A stretch of 64,000 nt of DNA. Origin: Craterostigma plantagineum (lineage: Eukaryota; Streptophyta; Magnoliopsida; Lamiales; Linderniaceae). The notes under the pieces were generated by a model. It was not told the origin of the DNA. It saw only the letters and a program-made list of their open reading frames with translations, and searched no databases. The position numbers were made by a program, and so were the translations under genes. The stretch covers positions 1 to 64,000 of the forward strand of contig JAPQWV010000491.1 of the NCBI GenBank assembly GCA_027422505.1. Direction: 5' to 3'. Below, one piece after another: positions 44,401-56,389 of the stretch (its first letter is position 1; every line of letters starts with the position of its first letter).

Positions 44401-46326
44401 GCACGTACCGAAGGAACAAAGATTGAAGCTCGATGATAAATCGAATCCTTGCATCTTTATTGGGTATGGAGACGAGGAGTTCGGCTACAGACTTTGGGAT
44501 CCAAAGAAGAAGAAGACTGTTCGAAGTCGCGATGTAGTATTACATGAGCATGAGACCATGGGCGACTCAGAGGTGGATGCGGCGAAATCCACAGGTGGCG
44601 GTGTAGACCAGTCAGCATTCCATATGACGGAGCCACAGAGGAAGGAATGCAACAATCAGAACCTGAACCAGAAGAGCCAGCCAATGATGATGATGAACCT
44701 GTCGTAGATGAACACACTGAAGGTACTAAGCAGGAGGAGCCTTCAGATGTGCAAGAAGCAGTTGAACCGCAGCTCAGTAGGTCAACTAGGGAACGCCTAC
44801 CATCTACGAGGTATCCGAGTTCTGATTATATTTTGATTACTGACGAGGGGGAGCCATAGAGCTTCCAGGATGTACAATCTTGTAGGGACAAAGATTGTTG
44901 GAGAAAGGCCATGCAAGAGGAGATGGATTCTCTAAAGAAAAATGATACGTACGAGTTGGTTCAATTGCTGAAAGAAAAAAAGACACTCAAGAACAAATGG
45001 GTGTACAAATTGAAGAAGGATGATGGAAAGCTGGTCAGATACAAGGCTCAATTAGTGGTCAAAGGTTTCACTCAGAGGAAGGGGATCGACTTTGACGAGA
45101 TATTTTCATCGGTCATGACGATGAGTTCAATCAGAGTCATACTGGGACTAGCTGCTACCATGGATCTTCATTTCGAGCAACTCAACGTGAAGACCGTTTC
45201 TTGCATGGTGATCTTGATGAGAAGATATATATGGAACAACCAGAAGGATTCGAGGTTAGAGGTAAAGAGGACATGGCCTTTCGGTTGAAGAAAAGCTTGT
45301 ACGGATTGAAACAAGCTCCACGGCAGTAGTACAAGAAATTTGATTCTTTCATGGTGCATCAGGGGTTCAAGAGAACAGATGCAGATCCATGTGTTTACGT
45401 CCGGAGATACTCTAACGGTAAATTTATCGTTCTTCTCCTGTATGTTGATGATATGCTAATTGTCAGACAAGATGCAGAGATGATTAGCAGGTTAAAGAAA
45501 GATTTTTCAAACACGTTTGAGATGAAGGATTTGGGTTGGGCAAAGCGGATTCTCGGAATGGAGATTACCCGAGATCGAAAAGCTGGGAAATTGTGGTTAT
45601 CTCAGCAGCGCTATATTGAACGAGTTCTAGAGAGGTTCAATATGAAGGATGCTAAGCCAGTTAGCACGCCACTTGCCGCTCACTTTCAGTTGCGAAAGAA
45701 ATTCGGTCCATCAATGACAGAAGAAGATGTCCCAGATGTTCCATATTCATCGGCGGTCGGACATTTAATGTATGAGGCCAGATATCGCTCACCCAGTCGA
45801 CGTTGTGAGTCGATTTCTATCAAATACCGGGAAGTCACATTGGGAAGCAGTGAAGTGGATCATGAGGTACCTGAGAGGAACTTCCAAATTATGTTTAACA
45901 TTTGGAAGTGGTAAATGTTTTCTTACAGGCTATATGGATGCTGATATGACTGGTGATCTCGACAGCAGAAAGTCGATGTCTGGGATACATATTTACATTC
46001 TCAGGGGGAGCTATCTCATGGCAGTCGAGGTTACAAAAATTTATTTCTTTATCAACTACTGAAGCAGAGTATGTTGCAGCAACGGAAGCTGGCAAGGAGA
46101 TGCTCTGGTTGAAGAGATTTCTTCACGAGTTGGTCATTCAGCAGGAAGAGTACATAATATTTTGCGACAGTCAAAGTGCTTTGGACTTGAGCAAGAATAC
46201 TATGTATCATTCGAGGACGAAACACATCGATGTTCATTATCATTGGCTTAGACTAGCTGCAGAAGATCCACACATACAAGAATGTTGCCGACATTCTGAC
46301 GAAGGTTATTTCCAAGGAGAAGACTG
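44372..46326 (+). pseudogene. Tnt1-like reverse transcriptase and RNase H
   Basis: 44372-44860 is the integrase C-terminus (V-F-G-C-K-P-F-M-H-V-P-K-E; P-C-I-F-I-G-Y-G). RT begins at about 44900 (N-K-W-V-Y-K-L-K). After frameshifts come [11 protein letters not shown] with a TAG at 45327-45329 where W is expected, and the active site L-L-Y-V-D-D-M-L at about 45430. A further shift near 45770 gives the RNase H part (M-R-P-D-I-A-H-P-V, T-T-E-A-E-Y-V-A-A-T, C-D-S-Q-S-A-L-D, K-H-I-D-V). At least four disruptions. Confidence 0.9.
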
Positions 46327-46411
46327 AGTTCTATGCGGGGCAAGCCGGCATGATCGCTGAAGCGGTAGGAGATCTTCCCCGCAAAAATGAATGAGGCTGG
46401 AGGGGGAGAAT

Positions 46412-47039
46412 TGTTGGTCCAGCCATCCAAAGAGGACGCCCACCGAATGAGAAAAATAATATAAAATAATATTATTAATTATTATAATATTATTTTATAT
46501 ATAATAATTTAATGAACAGCTGATATTGAAGGGCGACGCGGCGGATTCCTAGCCACCCATTTCGAGCGGTCCAGAAGAGCTGAAGACATCTATAAATAGG
46601 CTGAGGATTCTTCAGTTATTATCATCACAAGCTCATTCGAGTTTTACTATATAGAGAGAAGTAGTTCGATTGAATTGTGAGGTTATCAGTTCAGGTAGAA
46701 ACTGATAGGGTTCCATATCCACAGAGAGGTGTGAGGTAAACACGAGTTGTATAAGTGAGATAGTAAAAATTCGAGGGTTGTAATTTTTACTATAGTGAAG
46801 ATTTTGCCGACTCGGCCGTGGTTTTTCCCTCTTTGTTAACAGAGGGTTTTTCACGTTAAAGTTCTGGTGTTCTTTCTTACCTTACGATAATTTTATTTTT
46901 ACCGTGGTAGTTACTGTGCGGGTCCCACCAAATTTACCCCGAGGGTCCCACTTCTCCCGATCGTCGTACCGCGCCAAACCAGGACTTGTTCCGCTGCGGG
47001 GCCCACTGACCACCGCGAGGCCCACCATCATTCCCAACA
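46412..47039 (+). repeat. 3' LTR of the Tnt1-like Copia
   Basis: 628 bp, aligning along its full length with the 5' LTR with scattered substitutions and small indels (a few percent by eye). It is thus clearly older than the A1 insertion. Confidence 0.9.
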
Positions 47040-47044
47040 AGATT

Positions 47045-47388
47045 AAGGATATGATTTACCTCGAAAGATAGCATTCCAAAGGCTCCATTTAAATGACCTC
47101 AATAGGATCCAAATCACCTGTTCGTGGCTATTCGTTTGAATTCTTGCCTCATCCAAGCCATACGAACTACACATTTAGATGCAATATCAAGTTCAAGAAA
47201 TTCGACTAGTTTTTGAATCTGAATGTATACACGTGTAAGCTCCCTTAGGAGTAAAGTATCCCGTTGCAACTATTTAGTAATTTATTGATCCAAGTCAACA
47301 ATCGATCGGCAGTTCGCGTATCATCAATAGCGACAATTTCAACGTTTTCATTCCTCTGAGTCCCAACTTCCATGGACGAACTTAGAAG
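47045..47388 (-). other. Spacer with exon-like minus-strand remnant (unidentified)
   Basis: On the minus strand an ATG near 47372 gives MEVGTQRNENVEIVAIDDTR then a stop after about 45 residues. A shifted frame gives LLLRELTRVYIQIQKLVEFL then E-L-D-I-A-S-K-C-V-V-R-M-A-W-M-R-Q-E-F-K-R-I. The composition looks protein-like rather than random, but I do not recognise the family. The flanking Copia insertions have cut it off from neighbours. Confidence 0.3.
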
Positions 47389-47393
47389 GTGGG

Positions 47394-47660
47394 TGAACAA
47401 TTAGGAGAATAACAGAAGCATTACGAAGAACAGAGAAAGCTTGAAGAAAATATTTCCATTTCCATTTTGTGTTTTTTGTGTAAAGTATAATCGCTTTCAT
47501 CTACTGATATTTATATACAACGCCACCTGCTGTCAACACTAACTATTCTACATTATACTCGTTATTAACTTTAACAGCTTACTAACTAAATTTTTTACAT
47601 GGAACTGTGGAACGATGGTCTGAGTCAGGTGGCTCTGGCTCTAGATCAATATATTCTTCA
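47394..47660 (-). repeat. 3' LTR of the RE1-like Copia
   Basis: 267 bp. It has about 20 extra bases (near 47586-47605) relative to the other LTR, and minor substitutions. Confidence 0.88.
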
Positions 47661-50600
47661 CCCCCCTCCCAAGTTGGTGATTGATGGAAGTCCTTCAAGC
47701 CCAACTTGGCAGTAAAGAAATGAAACAGTGGTGGAGCAAGCAGCTTTGTGAACAGATCAGCGAGTTGTTGTCGGGAAACAACGTGATGCAAGGAGATGAA
47801 ACCAAGTTTATAGTGATCGCGAACAATGTGGAAATCAAGCTCGATATGCTTGGTTCGTTCGTGAAAGACGGGATTTTCAGCAATATGTATCACGGCTTGA
47901 TTGTCACACCACAACGGAATAGGTAGAGAAACTGGTATATGAACATCATGAAGAAGGTATGTAATCCATTTGAGCTCACAAACCGTGGAGGCAAGACTTC
48001 GATATTCTGCCTCGGTTGAAGAACGTGAAACAGTAGACTGCTTCTTCGTTTTCCAGCTGATGAGAGAGTCGCCAAAGAAGATACAGAAACCCGTGAGTGA
48101 CCGGCAAGAGATGTGACAAGAACCCAGTCAGAATCGTTGTAAGCCGTGACAGAAATATCATTTTTGGCGGAGTAAAACAGACCAAGAGATGGAGAGGCTT
48201 TGAGATATTTGAGAACAAGAATCATAGCATCCCAATGTGCCATACGAAGAGCTTGAGTAAACTGACTAAGTTGCTGAACAGAATAGGCAATATCTCGGCC
48301 GTGTGAATCCAAGGTACAATAGCTGCTCAACTAATGTTCGGTACTGTGAAGGATGCTCTAACAAAGGACCACATTCTGTCTCTTTTGGAAAAGCATAGTG
48401 TCGTGGCAATGGTGTCATAACAGGTTTTGAACCTGTCAAACCAATAGTGTCAAGGAGATCTAAGATATATTTCCGCTGATTCAAATAAATCCCATCAGAT
48501 GTTTGTATGAGTTCAATTCCCAAAAATTAATGAGTTGCGCCAAGGTCGTTGATGGTGAAAGTAGTGTCAAGGAAGACTTTCACTTGCTCATCTCGGACAA
48601 AGAAGACCAAGTAAGGAGGACATCGTCAACATAAACCAATAAGGCCAAGAATATCCCTGCTTTTCTAAGAATGAATAAGCAATATTGATCAAAACCATAG
48701 GCTTGCAACTTAGAGGTGAACTCCTCGTTCCACTGGCGCGAGGCCTGTTTAAGACCATATAATGATCTCTTGATTTTGCAAACATGATTCTTCTTGATTG
48801 AGTAACCGGGTGGAGCGCGCATATATACGTCTTCATTGAGATACCCATGAAGAAAGGCATTATTGATGTCAAGTTGTTCAAGAGGCCATGACCGAGCTGT
48901 TGCAAGTGCAATAATCAAACGGACAGTGACTGGCTTTGCCACGGGTGAGAAGGTGTCAAAGTAATCAACTCCCTCGACTTGATTATATCCTTTTGCCACA
49001 AGCCGCGCTTTGCACTTTTCGACTGAACCACTTGCCCTACACTTGACCTTAAAACTCACTTACATCCAATGGGTTTCTTACCCGTAGGTAATTCAGTAAC
49101 ATCCCAAGTTTCATTAGCTTCAAGTGCGTTGATTTCAGCTCGCATAGCTTCAACCCAAGTGGGACAGTTCTTAGCTTCATCATAGGTCCGCGGCTCATGG
49201 ATATTTTGTAGATTAGCCAAGAAACACTTATATGAAGGAGGAAAAGAAGGATTGACATAACAGGGATAAGTATGAGGAGTGTACGGTGAAGAATGTACCT
49301 TATTGCAGCGTTGAAGAGCTGTATCACGTGCTGACAGACTGTTAGACACGTAATCCTTCAACCAAGCAGGAGCAGGTTTAGGCGTAGTTCGTCTGATAGG
49401 AGAAGGGACAATATCTGAAGTAGGTGTAGTAATAGGATTTTGGTTGATGTCGGGTTGGAATTCTTGGTCTGAGGAGGTGCTTTCAGTTTCAAGGGTGCTG
49501 TCATTTGATAAAAAGGGTGAAGTAGGGTGCTGAATATTTTGCAGCGAATATGAGGCCCCATATGGTACTTCAAGATGATGTGTCGACATTGGTAATACAA
49601 GATCAGGAAGCTGAGATAAGCGGTTATTTGACTCAGATTGGGTGAGGTGAAAAGGAAAAATCTCCTCAAGAAAATTGACATCACGAGATATGACAATAGT
49701 TTCAGTGGTTAGATCAAAATTTTTGTAGGTTTTTTGGCCTGTGGGATATCCAAGGAAGACTCCTTTTATGACTCTCGGGGCAAGTTTGTCTTTGTGTGGC
49801 ATAACATTTGTTGCAAAACATAGGCACCCACAAACTTTCAAATGGCCTAAATCTGGAGGTTTTGCATATAGAATCTGGTATGGACTTTTCCACTGCAGTT
49901 TCGCAGATGGGAGTTTATTTATAAGATAGGTAGAAACATGAATAGCATCTCCCCAAATTTCTTGGGAACATTGGATTGAAACATAATGGCTCTGGTCATT
50001 TCTAAAAGGTGTTTGCGTTCAACAACGCCATTTTGCTGAGGGGTGTAGGGACAGGTTTTTGATGGATGATGCCTAAATCCTTGAGGAAATTTTGACAAGT
50101 TAAGCTAAGAAACTCGCTTCCATTATCAGTTCTTATCTGTTTCACTGATTTCTGGAATTGAGTTTGGATCATCAAGAAGAATTGTTTGAGTAAAATGACA
50201 GCCTGAGATTTAAAGGCCATCAAGAAAGTCCAGGTAGATCTACTGTGGTCATCCACTACGGTTAAAAAAATAGTGACAACCATTGTAAGTTTCATGTTTG
50301 TAGGGGCCCCATATATCTATATGCACCAAGTCGAAGCAAGAAGTGGACTGTAGAAAGCTGAGAGGAAACTTCAAACCTTATTGTTTTGAAATGGGACAAA
50401 TTTGACAGGAAGTATGCTTTGTGTCAAGTGACCCAATACATGATATATGACTCCTGACAGCAAAAGAAGGATGGCCTAGTCGGTTATGTCAAGTATCATG
50501 GTGAGTTTGGCTGACGACATATTAGCATGAATGGGACGAAAAACAGAAGTACCTAGCTCAAAAATTGATGAATCCTACTTGGCTTAAACGAGTCCTCATC

Positions 50601-50700
50601 CAGTATGTATAGCTTGTTAACAACTCTTCCAACTGCAATCCTCTTAGCCATTTGGTCCTGTAATATACAGTAGTTAGTACAAAAAAAGTGCCAATGTTAT
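47582..50700 (-). pseudogene. RE1-like integrase, reverse transcriptase and RNase H
   Basis: Minus strand. Integrase core pieces at 50295-50002 (V-D-D-H-S-R-S-T-W; R-T-D-N-G-S-E-F), then a C-terminal part at 49841-49056 (C-G-C-L-C-F-A; G-V-F-L-G-Y). RT at 49059-48580: [28 protein letters not shown] and the active site L-L-V-Y-V-D-D-V. RNase H at 48330-47582: M-W-C-D-N-Q-A-V-I-H-I-A, H-E-R-T-K-H-I-E and L-A-D-L-F-T-K-L-L. The blocks sit in at least five frames or segments, so no full polyprotein can be made. Confidence 0.9.
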
Positions 50701-50744
50701 TGCTTTGTGCGAGCTTATGAATTGAAATCAGGTTATATCGAAAA

Positions 50745-52104
50745 TCAGGTATATGTAAGACATTGGGTAGTGTACAGTTTTTTAAAAGAGGCACATCTAA
50801 TATGCTTGATGGCTTTAACTGTGCCATCTGGAAGATAAACGACTGAGAACGATGTTACTGGTTTGTAGGATATCATGGAATTTAGGTCATGGCACATGTG
50901 ATTGGTGGCTCCGCTATCTAATATCCACCACGAACCCAAAGAATCAGCTGAACTCAAAATTTGGTTGTAGCTGGTACAGGAGAATTCACTGAAATGTGAA
51001 TTTATAATGTTCTCACCATTCTGCCCTGCAAGCTGTTTCTGTTTCATCATTCTTCCAACTTGTTGGAGCAAGTTGAGATTATTCATCATAGCCTGCAGTT
51101 CATGATCATTACTCCCTTTAAACTCCAAAGGTGATTCAGACACACTCATCATCTGTCTCTGCGGCGCATTCTATGGCTTATACAGTGACGTAGTAGCTTG
51201 AGCTTTGGCTTTCTTATCTTTTAACTCATGCCACCACTCAGGAAATCCGCGAAGCAGAAAACATCCATTCTTCGTGTGTCCGTTTCTTTTACAATGATCA
51301 CACCACTGCTTTTTCCTTTCTTCCTTACTCAAATTGAATATGTTCGGCTCGATCTTCTTCTGTGCTATAAAAGCGCTATTTGCATTTGAATCAGCTAGGA
51401 ACATACTTTCTTTCTTTTGATTCTTTATGTTCATCACCATCGAGTAAGCTTTATTCTCATCTGGCAGTGGATCCATCATGAGAATGTGATTCGTAACTCC
51501 TTCGTAGCTATCATTCAGCCCCATTAAAAACTGAACAAGCTTGTTATTGTTTTCCTTTCTCTCAACAATTGCCCTAGCAGCACAATTACACTGCACCGGT
51601 GGATCGATGTAATTTATTTCATCCCAACACCTTTTCAGCTTTGTAAAATAGAGATCGGGCGGCAAGTTCTCTTGTGAAATAGAATTAATTTCTTTCTGTA
51701 CATTGAAAATCTGTGAGCATTCGACGTTCCATACCTTGTTCGTAAAGCTTCCCATAAAACCTAAGTGTTTGATGAAAAAGCATATCCGGCTGCAATTTCC
51801 TTAGACATTGAATTAATCAACCACGACACCACCATGAAATTCACTTGCTCCCACGCTTCATGATTAGAATCGCCTAGTGCATGCTCGTTGATTCGACCGT
51901 TCACGAATCCTAGTTTCTTCTTCGCTCCTAAAGCAACAGTCATAGCGTGACTCAAGATGCATAATTGTCTCTAATCAGCAGATTCGTAACAAGGATCGTC
52001 CCTGGAGAATCAGATCCATGAAGTAAGTATGCTTGTGAATTATCTGAAACAAAACTTTCTTGATTCAGATTCATCTCAGGTGTTTGATTTTGATCTTGCG
52101 CCAT
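50745..52104 (-). pseudogene. RE1-like gag and protease
   Basis: Gag starts at the ATG 52104 (MAQDQNQTPEMN) and reads to Y-A-S near 51956. One lost base shifts the frame, and gag continues H-A-M-T-V-A-L-G-A-K-K-K-L-G-F-V (Retrotran_gag_3 style). 51755-51171 includes a C..C....H....C knuckle (C-D-H-C-K-R-N-G-H-T-K-N-G-C). The protease region at 51152-50745 has W-I-L-D-S-G-A-T-N-H-M, with the catalytic aspartate intact. Confidence 0.88.
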
Positions 52105-52138
52105 TTGATAGAAGACGATCGTTACTGCTCTGATACCA

Positions 52139-52381
52139 TGAACCAGTAGGAGAATAACACAAGCATTACGAAGAATAGAGAAAGCTTGAAGAAAATATTT
52201 CCATTTCCATTTTGTGTTTTTGTGTAAAGTATAATCGCTTTCATCTACTGATATTTATATACAACGCCAGCTGTCAACACTAGCTATTATACAATATACT
52301 CGTTATTGACTAACAAATTACTAACTAGTGGAACGATGGTATGAGTCAGGTGGCTCTGGCTCTAGATCAATATATTCTTCA
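52139..52381 (-). repeat. 5' LTR of the RE1-like Copia
   Basis: 243 bp, adjacent to the primer-binding site at 52127-52138. Confidence 0.88.
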
Positions 52382-52386
52382 GTGGG

Positions 52387-52760
52387 CCCCAAAACAATGA
52401 AATCGTCAAGAATCTGAGACCCAAGGCATGAAGTCTATTTTTATCATCGAAAATGTAGTACAAGTATATTCACTAGCATCAGTAGCATTCGATAATGGAA
52501 AGGGGTTTAGTGAGACAAAACGTCGAACACCTTCAAGGCACAATCTATTCGGGTAAAAATAACAATCCCTTGGTGGATAGCGTCAGCTCCATTGAAAAGC
52601 CTGAAAACCTTCCATATTGAGGCTGCCCAAATAGACATATCTCAGATCAGATCAGAAAGTTTTCTTACAACTTGCTCAAGTCTCAACTATGAAGAATGAA
52701 AAAGATGCTCGAAATTCGATTCACCTTGTAACTTTTACAAGCTGGGGACCGACAAAATGA
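52387..52760. other. Spacer, possible continuation of the minus-strand remnant
   Basis: Joined to 47393-47045 across the Copia target site, the minus strand reads on without obvious gap, including a short protein-like run (SLNPFPLSNATDASEYTC). Unidentified. Confidence 0.25.
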
Positions 52761-52768
52761 ACGATATG

Positions 52769-53674
52769 AAATGTTGTTAAATTCGTTAGGCACTAGTCGG
52801 GCGCCCGAGGGGGCTTAGCGCCTAGACGACCTAGTCGGCTCCTAGGCGGAAACTAGGCTGTCTTTCTTTAAAAAGAAAAATTAGTTTTTCAATATATCTA
52901 ATATGCTAACACTCTATTAACGTAAAAGTATATCTAATTATCTGAAAACTCTCAATAAATAATATAAGTCTCATCAACGAAATAAAATTATTATAGTACA
53001 AAAATGACGTGATAATAAGGATGATGACGGATTTATATTCTTTATACTTCAAATTATTATTTTAGTTCATGAAACAATATCTATTCTTACTAATATAATG
53101 TTTATAGGCCTGTTTTGGGTGGGCGAAAATTCAATTATGCCATTTATTGATTGGGTAAGAATTATTGTGACGAGAATTCAGTTGATGTTTGAAGAAAAAA
53201 ATATGAAAATTCATTTTAATGATTGAGTCTTTGGTTCACGTTGGGCCTAAGGTCGGATGATAGGTCCACTAAGCCCATAGATAATTACTATACTGTTGTT
53301 CCTAAAGGAAGTATTCCACATCGATGAGAACATGTAATGAGACTGAGAATCTTTTCTATATAAACCACAGAACAATATTTTGGAGGTCAGTGTGCTAGTT
53401 TCGCCACATTGAAGTGGCACGTGTACACGTTTGAGAGAGTTAGAACAACAATTTTTATATATTAATATTAATTTATTAATATTAACTCTTTTATTATTTG
53501 GCTTAATTGGCGGACTAATCGGCCGGTTGTAATCGGCCGATTAGTTGCCCGATAAGGCCGATTAATTCGTCTGCAAAACTAAGCAGCCGATTATATCATT
53601 TTCGCCACTGTGGTGGTCCGATTAGCGCTTAGGCGGCGTCTAGTCGGCCGCCTGAGACGCGTTTTACAACATTG
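52769..53674. mobile_element. hAT-type element with TSD ACGATATG
   Basis: 906 bp flanked by perfect 8-bp TSDs (52761-52768 and 53675-53682). Termini AAATGTTGT and (reverse complement) CAATGTTGT form a short inverted repeat, followed by subterminal blocks with ACTAGTCGG/CCGACTAG, GGCGCC and CTTAGCGC in inverted order. TCGGCCGATTA motifs are clustered at 53510-53600. No transposase ORF. Confidence 0.85.
53313..53363 (+). promoter_or_regulatory. snRNA-type USE plus TATA inside the hAT element
   Basis: ATTCCACATCG (53313-53323) is a one-mismatch match to the plant snRNA upstream sequence element RTCCCACATCG. TATATAA (53357-53363) follows after 33 bp, the spacing of Pol II-type snRNA promoters. 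The sequence beyond has a GCCAC-ATTGAA-GTGGC hairpin and a GTGTACAC palindrome (53408-53435), but I recognise no snRNA. Confidence 0.4.
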
Positions 53675-53682
53675 ACGATATG

Positions 53683-55021
53683 AGTGATCTGACGAAGATT
53701 GAGAAGTAGGAAATGAAGACAATCGCTAAGGAAGCTATTGACCGTTTTGGTTTAGTTGACGAAGAGGTTTAGTTGACGAAGAGTTTTGATGATTCCATGT
53801 AATTAAGATGAGACGAGGTCCATGAGTTGAGCAACTTGAATGTTATGTTATGATTCTATCATGTTTAAGTGTGTAAAATATTCGATAAATATGCTTTATA
53901 AGGTGCTTTAAGTTGTCGAATACTTGATCTAAGTGTGATTATGTGCTTGTAGGTAAGTCTTGACGATCCTTAGAAATGTCTCGCATACGATACTATGTTA
54001 TCTATGGAAAGTGCGTGTAAGGTATCATGATGTTACTGAGTTATATATGGTAAATTCGTATGTGATATCTTACTGAGTTACATATGTAAAGTCTGAGAGC
54101 TTTATATGAGAAGATATTACCTGCTCGAATCATATGCATATCATTTGATCTTTAAATGTGTGTAATCGATTAATCTTTCCTTGTGCTAATTATGATATCA
54201 TTTTATGGAAAGCTCTAGTTTGTTGACTTTATGTGGATAATATACTGATAAAGATGGTATGTGCTGAACTGCACGAGATATCATATGTTTGGAAAGTTTG
54301 CCATAGAAACTGAATTCGTGAACTTTATGGTTTTATCTGATCTATATGCTGAATATGGAAAACATCTTGCTCTAGATCTTGATTGATTTATTTTATAAGA
54401 TACTGACTGGATATCGCATATGAAAGTGTTGTTATGGAAAATATCATCCTGAATATAGTAAATGTCATGACTTCGAATCTGTGCTTCTATGTGGAACAAA
54501 ATCATGCTACTCTGACCTAATGATCGTTGTGTTATTATATTGTTGACATAATTCATCTGGTACATTGATCATTCAATGATTTCATAGATCGAGTGCATAA
54601 TTTGGGTAGTATATTATGATTGACTTTCCATGTAAGTGTTGATTGAAAATGTTTAAATGTATGAGCAACACTTAGATTGTCGAGGACCTAGAACTTGCGA
54701 ATATACGCATACGAGAGTTTTGAGCAGAAGAATACGATTTAGAGCCATTCTTACACTTGCAAACTATCATTGACTGTTTGATCGTACACTTGCGATAACC
54801 TTCTGCCGACCTGAGCTTTAACTTGCGAATCCATCACTACAAGAGTGATTTATCTTCAGTATCACCATCCTACATCCATATATTCCGTCTTTTGACATGT
54901 GTTTGGAGCAATACTCAAGGAGGTAAGGTCGACGTTTACGCACACATGAAGGAAGCGACGAGTTTCGGGGGCCCTTCGGTAGCGAGTTATGTCCTGTCAG
55001 GAATAGGAGATTTTCAAAAAC
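53683..55021. other. Intergenic sequence, no gene recognised
   Basis: 1.3 kb with many short related phrases (ACTGAGTTA.ATATG, GGAAAG..). Open frames at 54281-54565 and 54823-55032 show no family resemblance. Could be part of an old LTR; I cannot support that. Confidence 0.3.
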
Positions 55022-55026
55022 GAAAC

Positions 55027-55355
55027 TGTTAGGATTATTTTATTGTGTTCAATTAAATTGGGTTATCTTAATATTGTAATTAAGTTAAGTGAATTGGACT
55101 TTAATGTTTAGAGCCCAGTGATCTTATTCGTGTAATGGACTTACAAGGGCCCAAATATTATATACCAACTTGTGGTATAAATACTAAAATCCTAACACAT
55201 ACTTAGGTGTGTCTTGTGTGAAAATTATAGAGAGAGAATTTTTAGAAGCCCTAACCCTCAAATTCACACCACCCCACGTTGAATCACCTCTTCCCATCGT
55301 TAAATCGTGGTTAAATCGTTCTTTGTAGGTGGTTTGGATAGAATAGGGACCAACG
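55027..55355 (+). repeat. 5' LTR of element E
   Basis: 329 bp; GGTATAAATACTAAAA near 55173 is the likely TATA region. Final base G instead of A. Confidence 0.85.
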
Positions 55356-56389
55356 AATGGTATCAGAGCAAACACGATTGGATTTGGGGGAGATTTCTGA
55401 AATTTTTGGGAATTTTTTTAGTTCGAATTTATGCTTTGTTCATGAGTTTTTAAGTTGATTTTACTGATTTTGCAAGCTCAAGAGCTAATTAGGGTGTTTA
55501 CGAGTGATTTGAAGTGATTACCTAATATTTTTAGTTGATTTGAGTGAATTTTAGGTAGAAATCGAATCTGTTTTTCGTCATTTTTCTGTCCACAATCGGG
55601 TAGATGAACAAATCGCCCGATTTGCTACAGCACCCGACTCTGCTACAGTACCCAAACTGCTACAGTAATCTCCCGAAACTGCTCCAGTAATCGCCCGAAA
55701 ACTGCTACAGTAACCGAAACTGCTACAATAACCGAGACTGAATCGCCCGAAGCTACAGTGCATCTCTGGTTTAAAATTTCAAATCGCCCGAATCTGTCAC
55801 AATTTTTGTGATTCGCCCGATTTAGATGTCCGCCCCATTCTAAGTTTCGCTCCAAGCTAAATTCAGCGAATTCATTTTGCAAAATCGCTCATTGTTGTCT
55901 ACCCAATTCAAAACTTAGTACTTTCGGTCCAATCCTCATCTTTGAAAACTATCAATCGGGCGATCTAATTCGCTCCAAACTCACTCTTCAAAAATCACAC
56001 TTAAAGGTTTTCAATCATCAAAACTATTGGACCCCTTGAATAAAATATTAAGTTTAAAAAAGAAATTATATAATGTCATAGTCAAATTTGAAGAGAAGAA
56101 CATTCTGAGTCCAACGGGCATAGTCAATTCTAACGCCTGTTTATAATATAGAAAAAATCTTGGTCATCTTCTCGAAGTTTTCGAAATTATCTCAAAATTT
56201 TAGGTGCACACAAAAAAATTTTCGACGCTCATTCTCTTCGATACTTCTCAAGTAACCCAAACTTTTCGGAACAGAACTTCAAAAAGCAATTTTTTTTAAA
56301 TAATAATAATAATAATTATTAAAAAATTAAATTAAAATGGATGTTCAAGCTAGGAAGATTGAGGAGTTAAAAGCAAGAGTGTAATAATT

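Larger units (their letters stand above)
38715..47039 (+). mobile_element. Full-length Tnt1/Tork-like Copia element, split by a solo Gypsy LTR
   Basis: 5-bp TSD AGATT (38710-38714 and 47040-47044). LTRs 38715-39347 and 46412-47039 are bounded TGTTGG..CCCAACA. Primer-binding site TGGTATCAGAGCC at 39350-39362; purine tract GGCTGGAGGGGGAGAA at 46395-46410. A 2,997-bp solo LTR sits inside gag. Removing it leaves about 5.3 kb, normal for Tnt1-like elements. All coding domains can be recognised in order gag, protease, integrase, RT, RNase H, but with several frameshifts and at least one stop, so it is defective. Confidence 0.95.
47394..52381 (-). mobile_element. Full-length RE1-like Copia element
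   Basis: 4,988 bp with perfect TSD GTGGG (47389-47393 and 52382-52386). Short LTRs, 47394-47660 and 52139-52381, begin (minus strand) TGAAGAATATATTG and end ..GTTCA. The reverse complement of 52127-52138 is TGGTATCAGAGC (primer-binding site), and a G-rich purine tract abuts the left LTR (47661-47670). Gag, protease, integrase, RT and RNase H are all recognisable, in Copia order, but with several frameshifts, so it is defective. Confidence 0.93.
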
